Shown here: piece after piece, positions 7,030 through 12,767 of the stretch
Layout: every line of letters starts with the position of its first letter
How positions within the stretch are numbered: the first letter of the stretch is position 1
Source of the DNA: Bacteroidota bacterium
Lineage (GTDB): Bacteria > Bacteroidota > Bacteroidia > Chitinophagales > Chitinophagaceae
Length of the DNA stretch: 16,552 nucleotides
Assembly (NCBI GenBank): GCA_023430465.1
Contig: JAEZAM010000088.1
Location: 1-16,552, forward strand
Direction: 5' to 3'
Program-made: the position numbers and the translations under genes
Notes under the pieces: model-generated
Database searches by the model: none
What the model saw: the letters and a program-made list of their open reading frames with translations, nothing else
What the model was told of the DNA's origin: nothing

Positions 7030-9304
7030 CCACTTCGCGCACTACGCTAAAGGTAACAGGTTGCTTGCGGATGGCATTGACCTTTCGTCCATTCTGTGTT
7101 GCCGGCACCCAGGCCGGTCCTGAACGAAGTACGCGGATAACTTCCTCTTCCATGCCATAACCGTGATTGGTCATTGGTTTGAACTGGCTGAGTTTGCCAT
7201 CTTTGTCCACCACGAACTGGATAAAAACGGTATAGTTTCCGGCAGGAGCACCATTCTCCAATGGCGTTTTGCCGTTCAGATTTCTCTGCAAATATTTTCT
7301 CCAGGCATCCACACCACCCTGGAAGGCAGGCTCGACCTCGACCTTTGTGAAAGTAGGCTCCTGTTGCAGTGGCGTGCCATATCCAACCACTACCACTTCC
7401 TCTAAAGAAGGTGTAGTCGGTCTGCCTTCTACAACCACCTCTCTTACCTCTCCTTTTGGCTTTGTCTGGAAACCCTGCACGGTCACTTCCTTCAAGGTTA
7501 CGTCTTTAACTTCAAGTTCTTCACCGGTCTTGGTGTTGATCTCAATAACACCCTGCTCCGCCTGCTTTCCGTATTTCTGGATAGCACTGGCATCCTTAAG
7601 CACATTTACTTCTTTAATTGTATTTGGATCGATGGTTTTCAACACCGCGTCTGCATTGCCTTTCTGCACTTTTCCGTTCAGCACTACCAGCGTACTGTCT
7701 CGGAGCGGGCTGTACGCGGGTCGACCGATCACTACCACTTCCTTCTGTGGGGACGCAGCAGGTATAGTATCGGTCATAGCTGCTGCGGCCGGCTGCAATG
7801 CAGTTGAATTGTTACCAAAATCCCTGATCGATGTGAGTATCTGGCGCGCCAGCTTTTCCTGGTTGTCTTTGTTGGTCATGAAGGCCATGTCCTTTGCATT
7901 GTTCATGTAACCCAGTTCGAGCAGGACTGCAGGACATACATTTTTATCCAGCACATAAATGGTCTGCGCGCTTTTGCGAACACGCATATCTGTCGTATAG
8001 AGTGCCGCGAGGCGCTGAAGCAGGATGCTGCTCAGTTGCTCTGACCGCGCGTCTGTCCGCTGCGAGGAAATATACGCCTCGATACCCGACTTGCCGGATC
8101 TGGCCGCAGGCGTTACATTCATGTGCAGGGAGAGATACATATCGGCATTACTGGATTTCGCCAGCTCTACACTCTTCTTAAGTGCTTCATTGTTGCTGGA
8201 TGCATTGCCGGCCCGTTGTTCGCCGTCACGTGCAAGCAATACCTCCACGCCATATTCAGGAGCAAGACGGTGGATCAATTTTGCCAGCTCCAGCATCACT
8301 GCTCCCTCGCGATGAACGCCATCCGTACTCACGGCGCCACCATCGGGGCCGCCATGAGCGGCTTCAATCACCACCTTTACCGCGGGGCCGGCAACAGGGT
8401 CGAGCGACTTCTTCTTGAAACTGAGAGCAAAGGCACCAAAGAGCAGCACTGCAAGTGGCAGGGCAAGTATTTTACGGAAATACCGGAACCGTGTTTTGTC
8501 AGGTTGAATGATCATGGCAATGCGACGTTTAATCTGATTATGAAAAAATGGATTTATTAATTGTTGTTTAGTACCAATGGCATTCATCAGCAGGAGTTCG
8601 GCGTAGTATGGATCTGCAGCGGCACCGGTTGCAAAGCGATCCGCAAGAAATTCATGTATCGCGGTGATCTCTTTACGAATGATATGGAAGAAAGGATTGA
8701 TCCAGAAAAATATTGTAAGTACCTCAAGGATCATGATATCCAGGCTGTGCTTCTGGCTGATATGATAATATTCATGCCGGAATATCTGCTCGCCTTTGCT
8801 GGATTTCACGTCGATCTCCCTGTGCCAGAACAACCAATTGAAAAAAGAAAAAGGAGTGCCTGGTGCAGAAGTGGATACGAAATAAATGCCTTCCACTTCG
8901 GTCACTTGATGTGATCGTTTTAGCCTCGCGATGTTCCGCAATGCCAGCAAGAATCTCGTCAATAAGAATAAGCCGCCAATAGCATATAAACCGTAAATCG
9001 CAACTGGCCACCAATCGAACGATGTGTTAGTCATACCTTCCGTCATCACAACACCATCCAACGCGCCGGGCCCGTCGGTTACCACCACCTGGAGATTCTC
9101 CAGCACCGTAGTGCTTTCCGAGTCAGACTGGAGATATATCGTAAAACTAAGGAACGGCAGTACAATACTCAGCAAAGAGGAGATGAGCAGGTAAAACCTG
9201 TTATACTGGTGAAAGCGTTTATTTCTCAGGAAGAAATGATAATAGCCATACAACACCCCGGAGATGACCATTACTTCAGCGAGATAGGTGAGGAGCTGTT
9301 TCAT
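7019..9304 (-). CDS. M56 (BlaR1-like) peptidase fused to Amidase_3, plug-like and TonB C-terminal modules
   Basis: A 761-residue membrane protein with four modules. (1) BlaR1/MecR1-type M56 metallopeptidase, residues 1-300: membrane segments near 5-25, 38-58, 100-122, 188-208 and 278-296; zinc motif HEYYH at 177-181; HEFLADRFA at 217-225. (2) Amidase_3 (N-acetylmuramoyl-L-alanine amidase) at about 309-497: zinc-ligand candidates H317 (AAHGG), E333 and H394 (LSLHMN), and catalytic-type E463 (LLELGYMNN), all present. (3) A segment at about 520-592 resembling the SusC receptor plug (VNVLKDASAIQKYG, GVIEINTK), followed by EEVVVVGYG. (4) TonB C-terminal domain, about 655-756. In BlaR1 systems, ligand binding outside triggers proteolysis that relieves BlaI repression. 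Here the periplasmic sensor could be the amidase fold, binding peptidoglycan fragments (inference). Its ATG overlaps the blaI-like stop as ATGA, so the two form an operon. Confidence 0.9.
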   Translation of the reverse strand: MKQLLTYLAEVMVISGVLYGYYHFFLRNKRFHQYNRFYLLISSLLSIVLPFLSFTIYLQSDSESTTVLENLQVVVTDGPGALDGVVMTEGMTNTSFDWWPVAIYGLYAIGGLFLLTRFLLALRNIARLKRSHQVTEVEGIYFVSTSAPGTPFSFFNWLFWHREIDVKSSKGEQIFRHEYYHISQKHSLDIMILEVLTIFFWINPFFHIIRKEITAIHEFLADRFATGAAADPYYAELLLMNAIGTKQQLINPFFHNQIKRRIAMIIQPDKTRFRYFRKILALPLAVLLFGAFALSFKKKSLDPVAGPAVKVVIEAAHGGPDGGAVSTDGVHREGAVMLELAKLIHRLAPEYGVEVLLARDGEQRAGNASSNNEALKKSVELAKSSNADMYLSLHMNVTPAARSGKSGIEAYISSQRTDARSEQLSSILLQRLAALYTTDMRVRKSAQTIYVLDKNVCPAVLLELGYMNNAKDMAFMTNKDNQEKLARQILTSIRDFGNNSTALQPAAAAMTDTIPAASPQKEVVVIGRPAYSPLRDSTLVVLNGKVQKGNADAVLKTIDPNTIKEVNVLKDASAIQKYGKQAEQGVIEINTKTGEELEVKDVTLKEVTVQGFQTKPKGEVREVVVEGRPTTPSLEEVVVVGYGTPLQQEPTFTKVEVEPAFQGGVDAWRKYLQRNLNGKTPLENGAPAGNYTVFIQFVVDKDGKLSQFKPMTNHGYGMEEEVIRVLRSGPAWVPATQNGRKVNAIRKQPVTFSVVREVVKN

Positions 9305-9672
9305 TTTTTCGTGGTTTGTTGTTTTTTAATCTGGTTTAACAATACTTCCAGCTCTTCCACCGAAATGTTATTTTCCTTCACCAGGAAAGAAACCACGTTG
9401 CTGAATGAACCTTCAAAATATCCCTTTACCAATTGTTTCATCGTTCTCTTTGAATAATCCTCTTTGCTGAGCAATGGATAGTATTGATGCTGGCGACCCA
9501 GAACATGTATTGCCACAAAATTTTTCTCCACCAATATCTTCAACAGCGTAGCAACCGTATTCTGATGCGGCTTCGGTGCAGGCATGGCTTCCACCACATC
9601 GCGGAGAAACGCCTTTTCCAGTTTCCAGAGAACCTGCATCACCTGTTCTTCTGCTTTTGTCAGTGCTTTCAT
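9301..9672 (-). CDS. BlaI/MecI/CopY-family transcriptional repressor
   Basis: A 123-residue winged-helix repressor. Residues 1-75 form the DNA-binding domain typical of BlaI/MecI: the start KALTKAEEQVMQVLW, then the recognition region PHQNTVATLLKILVEKNFV and the wing GRQHQYYPLLSKEDY. The C-terminal 45 residues form the helical dimerisation part and include the segment (SFSNVVSFLVKEN) corresponding to where BlaI proteins are cleaved on induction. It is the first gene of a two-gene operon: its TGA overlaps the ATG of the M56 gene. It presumably represses its own operon, and possibly distant genes, by binding the paired AACTAA/TTAGTT dyads directly upstream. Nothing here shows that the signal is a beta-lactam; no beta-lactamase gene is nearby. 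Confidence 0.92.
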   Translation of the reverse strand: MKALTKAEEQVMQVLWKLEKAFLRDVVEAMPAPKPHQNTVATLLKILVEKNFVAIHVLGRQHQYYPLLSKEDYSKRTMKQLVKGYFEGSFSNVVSFLVKENNISVEELEVLLNQIKKQQTTKK

Positions 9673-9697
9673 AATTCTAAATTCAAAATGAAGCTAT

Positions 9698-9733
9698 AAC
9701 TAATTATTTAGTTTAACAACTAATTTTTTAGTT
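9698..9733. promoter_or_regulatory. Tandem dyad operator pair, likely BlaI-family binding sites
   Basis: Two near-identical 16-bp dyads, AACTAA-N4-TTAGTT, lie at 9698-9713 (spacer TTAT) and 9718-9733 (spacer TTTT). Their centres are 20 bp apart, about two helical turns. They sit 26-61 bp upstream of the blaI-like start. A weak minus-strand -7 match (TCATTTTG, 9684-9691) would put both dyads across the promoter. The core ACTA...TAGT resembles known BlaI-family operators. Confidence 0.75.
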
Positions 9734-9749
9734 TATCAAAAAAACTGCC

Positions 9750-9778
9750 TTGTACTCCTCTCCATTTGCTTTATTTTG
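9750..9778 (+). promoter_or_regulatory. Candidate ftsE promoter
   Basis: TTG at 9750-9752 and TTATTTTG at 9771-9778 (one mismatch to TAnnTTTG), 18 bp apart. The ATG at 9796 follows 17 bp later. It lies outside the dyad operators, so ftsE need not be under BlaI control. Confidence 0.4.
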
Positions 9779-9795
9779 CAGCAAACGATCCATTC

Positions 9796-10485
9796 ATGAC
9801 GGAGCCAATCATAGAAATCAGTCACGCGAACATATACCAGGGCAATAACCTGATCCTCACCGATGTAAATCTTGTGGTCAACAAAGGCGAATTTGTTTAC
9901 CTCGTCGGTAAGACCGGCACTGGTAAATCATCCCTGCTGAAGACATTGTATGGTGAACTGACGATGAAGGAAGGAGAGGCCACTGTTGCGGGTTTTAACC
10001 TTCGCCAGCTCGATTGGAAGAAGGTCCCTTATCTCCGCCGCAACCTCGGGGTGGTGTTCCAGGATTTCCAGTTGCTGACTGACCGGAATGTGAATGATAA
10101 CCTGAAATTCGTGCTGCGCGCCACTGGCTGGAAAGATGTGAAACTGATGGATGAGAAGATCGAAGATGTCCTGAACAAGGTGGGACTAAAGGCCAAAGGC
10201 TTTAAAATGCCTTTTGAACTGAGTGGTGGAGAGCAACAGCGTGTCGATATAGCGAGGGCATTGCTGAATTCACCAAAACTGATACTGGCCGACGAACCGA
10301 CAGGTAATCTCGATCCCGAGACCTCTGATGAGATCATGAACCTGCTGTTTCATATATCCCGTGATTACAATACCGCCATCGTGATGGCTACACATGATTA
10401 TATCGTGGTGCAGAAATTCCCGGCAAGGATGATCCGGACTGAAAAAGGAAAGGTCATCGACAACGCTACCATAACCATTGAATAA
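9796..10485 (+). CDS. ftsE: FtsE-like ABC transporter ATP-binding protein
   Basis: A 229-residue ABC ATPase with every motif intact: Walker A GKTGTGKSS (38-46), Q-loop Q89 (VVFQDFQLL), signature LSGGEQQR (142-149), Walker B LILADEP (162-168), D-loop NLDPE and switch H200. The short single-domain form, the VVFQDFQLL segment and the spacing fit FtsE, which works with the membrane protein FtsX to activate peptidoglycan hydrolases at the division septum. Start: I prefer the ATG at 9796 (MTEPIIEISH) over an upstream TTG at 9766, which lies in the promoter region. ftsX is not adjacent, so a LolD/MacB-type ATPase is the main alternative. The last 20 bp overlap the convergent glycosyltransferase gene. 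Confidence 0.85.
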   Translation: MTEPIIEISHANIYQGNNLILTDVNLVVNKGEFVYLVGKTGTGKSSLLKTLYGELTMKEGEATVAGFNLRQLDWKKVPYLRRNLGVVFQDFQLLTDRNVNDNLKFVLRATGWKDVKLMDEKIEDVLNKVGLKAKGFKMPFELSGGEQQRVDIARALLNSPKLILADEPTGNLDPETSDEIMNLLFHISRDYNTAIVMATHDYIVVQKFPARMIRTEKGKVIDNATITIE

Positions 10486-11596
10486 GACGGCGGGCATTGA
10501 TCGAGTTGTCATAGGTTTCACCCAGCAACTGCTCTCTGAGCCTCAGTTCTTCCGCCGTGAATGGCTGGTAGAATAACTGGCTGATGATCGATGCAAACGC
10601 GTTTGAACCTGATCCGATGTGGCAGGCATCCGCAAGTCCTGTGCCTTCGACCATCCCATCATTTACAACGCAATGTCTCCCCTCAAAAAGTGAGTGAAGA
10701 AGTTTGAGCCTGATCCCTGTCTGGTTGCGATTGAAACTGGGCAGTACATTGATATGCGCCTTTCGGACCAGGTCATTCATTTCCGTTTCTGAAGGATCTG
10801 CGATCAGGCAGGTATGCTGGCAAAGACTTGCCGCCTGTTGCAAGCGGCTACCGGGCTTTTTGCCCGCAATCACAAATGGTACACGAGCTTTGGTAAACAC
10901 CTTTGACAATAGCCAGATTGCGGCCTCCTCATTTTCCGGAACGGATAGGTTGCCGTGAAAAAGGCAGAAACTTCCCTGGCCCTCTTCACCATTGACCTTC
11001 TGCCAGGAGGGAAATGCAGGCAGGAATCGGGTATGATCCAGGTGATACGTCTTCTTCAGCAATTCTTCATCGCTTTCGCTGATGCAGGCATAGATACATT
11101 CCCTTTGCAACCGCTTATTGTATTTCTTCAGCAAATGACTTTCGTAGAAAAAGTGAGCCTTGTGTAACAGGTTGCGGGATGACCGGGCAAGTTCGCGGTA
11201 ATAAATACTTTCTTCATTGTGCATTCGCACCACCACCTTGCGTTGCGCAAGATCCATGTGCTGCAGCAAGCCTGTACAATGCAGCCCTTCCAGCAACACG
11301 GGGTAGTTGTCTGCGTTGATGCGGGCAATAAGATCGGCATTCATCCTGGAGCAGACGATATAGGGAGTCTTGAGCGAAAAACATTGCCCCAGTGACTCGC
11401 GGGCATACACATGAATGGATTCGCAGAACTGGTTCAGTTCATTCGGTTTACCGCGTTCATTGTAGCTGAAATAATGCAGATGGATGCCGATCCCTGCCTG
11501 GTGCAGCGCCCTGATACGGTTCATCATATCGATCGCCCCGCCATAATCGGCAGGGAAGGGGGTGTCCAGACAAACTATATGAAGAAATCGTTTCAA
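10466..11596 (-). CDS. GT-B type glycosyltransferase (GT4-like)
   Basis: A 376-residue cytoplasmic glycosyltransferase that would transfer a sugar from a nucleotide donor during cell-surface polysaccharide or glycan synthesis. The N-terminal domain shows a GT-B opening (HIVCLDTPFPADYGGAIDM, residues 6-24) with a glycine-rich acceptor loop, and VVVRMHNEE in the middle. The C-terminal donor-binding half begins near SFCLFHGNLSVPENEEA. It contains the segment NQTGIRLKLLHSLFEGRHCVVND, typical of the GT4/GT1 superfamily region that contacts the nucleotide sugar. Donor and acceptor cannot be told from sequence. Its ATG overlaps the upstream glycosyltransferase stop as ATGA, so the two form an operon. 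Its 3' end overlaps ftsE by 20 bp on the other strand. Confidence 0.88.
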   Translation of the reverse strand: MKRFLHIVCLDTPFPADYGGAIDMMNRIRALHQAGIGIHLHYFSYNERGKPNELNQFCESIHVYARESLGQCFSLKTPYIVCSRMNADLIARINADNYPVLLEGLHCTGLLQHMDLAQRKVVVRMHNEESIYYRELARSSRNLLHKAHFFYESHLLKKYNKRLQRECIYACISESDEELLKKTYHLDHTRFLPAFPSWQKVNGEEGQGSFCLFHGNLSVPENEEAAIWLLSKVFTKARVPFVIAGKKPGSRLQQAASLCQHTCLIADPSETEMNDLVRKAHINVLPSFNRNQTGIRLKLLHSLFEGRHCVVNDGMVEGTGLADACHIGSGSNAFASIISQLFYQPFTAEELRLREQLLGETYDNSINARRLIQWLW

Positions 11597-12684
11597 ATCT
11601 CAAAAAGGGCTTTATAAAAACGGATCAGGACCTGTTCCTCCTGCTGCCAGTTCAGTTCTTTGCGACGAATAAGGCAGTTATCCCGCAGCTCCGCGTACAA
11701 AACACTATTATTCACCAGGTTGTTCAGTTTTGCCGCAATATTTTCCGGCGAAAGATCGTCCACCAGCAGCGCTACCGGGCTGGTTGCGTTGATATTACGA
11801 TAAACCGGGTAGTCCACGCATAACTGCGGCACTCCTGCATGGATATAGTCGAAAAACCTGTTGGCGAGTGAGTAATAATTGCTCAACCCCTTATTTTCAA
11901 ACAGGGTGATACCGATATACGCCTGGCCGGTGAAATTGTTCAGTTCCTCAGGTTTCATCTTTCCTTTGAACAGGACTTTTTCCACCAGCCCATGTCTTTT
12001 CACAAGCTCTTTTGCCTGTTCCAGGAAATTCCCGTCGCCTACGATCACCAGGGGCAGGTCCACCCATTTCATTGCCGGGATCAGGGTCTCAAAGCTCCGG
12101 CCTTCATTGACTGCACCCTGGTACAATATGAATTTCTCCTTCTTTTCAATTATCACCTGATCACGCAGCGGCGGAATGTTTCTTACCACACTATACTTGC
12201 TGCCATACATTTTCCGAAACTCCTCCGCAATTGGTTCGTTTACCGTATACCCATGAGTAAATTTTGGTACCGTAAAACGTTCAATTGCTTTCCAGACCCT
12301 ATAGATAAATGGACGGGAAACAATCTCCTTCATTTCACAAAAAAGTTCATGCGCATCATAAACTCTTTTTTTTCCACGCAACTTAGATACAAACAGGCAG
12401 GGGAGTATACTGTCCAGATCGATAGCACACACCAGGTCCATCCGCGTGAAAAGAAGAAAGAAAAACAACCGGATGTTATATTCAACATAGAACAATTTTC
12501 CTTTGCTGAAAAACATGGAAAGTCGATGCTGGCGAAACGCGCGGTTCGTCAGTGGCACAGAGCCGGGCATTTGCCTGCCGACAAGCAGCACATCATATCC
12601 ATTAGCTGCAAGGCTGCTGCATATCCTGATCATTCGCTGATCATACGTGAGGTCGTTGGTGACTGTGAATACAAGTTGCTTCAT
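11593..12684 (-). CDS. GT4-family glycosyltransferase
   Basis: A 363-residue GT-B glycosyltransferase. The N-terminus (FTVTNDLTYDQRMIRICSSL, then GYDVLLVGR) is typical of Bacteroidota GT4 enzymes for surface glycans. The C-terminal Rossmann half starts near ILYQGAVNEGRSFETLIPA and carries VIVGDGNFLE. It continues with the donor-site stretch FENKGLSNYYSLANRFFDY and the following AGVPQLC. Start: the ATG at 12684 is preferred. A TTG four codons upstream would fall within a perfect -7 promoter box (12694-12701). It is the first gene of a two-gene operon and overlaps the second by 4 bp. The adjacent enzymes probably act in one pathway, but the product glycan is unknown. Confidence 0.9.
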   Translation of the reverse strand: MKQLVFTVTNDLTYDQRMIRICSSLAANGYDVLLVGRQMPGSVPLTNRAFRQHRLSMFFSKGKLFYVEYNIRLFFFLLFTRMDLVCAIDLDSILPCLFVSKLRGKKRVYDAHELFCEMKEIVSRPFIYRVWKAIERFTVPKFTHGYTVNEPIAEEFRKMYGSKYSVVRNIPPLRDQVIIEKKEKFILYQGAVNEGRSFETLIPAMKWVDLPLVIVGDGNFLEQAKELVKRHGLVEKVLFKGKMKPEELNNFTGQAYIGITLFENKGLSNYYSLANRFFDYIHAGVPQLCVDYPVYRNINATSPVALLVDDLSPENIAAKLNNLVNNSVLYAELRDNCLIRRKELNWQQEEQVLIRFYKALFEI

Positions 12685-12693
12685 CGAAGGGCT

Positions 12694-12701
12694 CAAATAT
12701 A
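12694..12701 (-). promoter_or_regulatory. -7 promoter element of the glycosyltransferase operon
   Basis: On the minus strand TATATTTG matches TAnnTTTG exactly and ends 9 bp before the ATG at 12684, implying a very short leader. No good -33 box is seen; the expected position falls in the upstream terminator. Confidence 0.5.
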
Positions 12702-12713
12702 CATTTCCGGCAT

Positions 12714-12742
12714 AAAAAAACCTCCCGCTTATGCAGGAGGTT
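12714..12742 (-). terminator. Rho-independent terminator of the TonB-receptor gene
   Basis: On the minus strand, AACCTCC (12742-12736) pairs with GGAGGTT (12725-12719), with two further GC pairs inside and a four-base loop. A run of seven Ts follows (12720-12714). It lies 25 bp after the receptor stop codon and just upstream of the glycosyltransferase promoter. Confidence 0.8.
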
Positions 12743-12767
12743 GATATAAGTCAAACAATGGTCTTTC

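Noticed and set aside
7269..7910. Plus-strand frame opposite the M56 gene
   Set aside because: Ser/Thr/Phe-rich shadow of the minus-strand coding sequence.
7019..9672. Beta-lactam resistance operon
   Set aside because: BlaI/M56 are present but no beta-lactamase or penicillin-binding sensor domain is encoded; the periplasmic part is an amidase fold.
11992..12744. Plus-strand 250-codon frame opposite the first glycosyltransferase
   Set aside because: It crosses the promoter and terminator and lacks protein-family features; the minus-strand GT4 motifs are clear.
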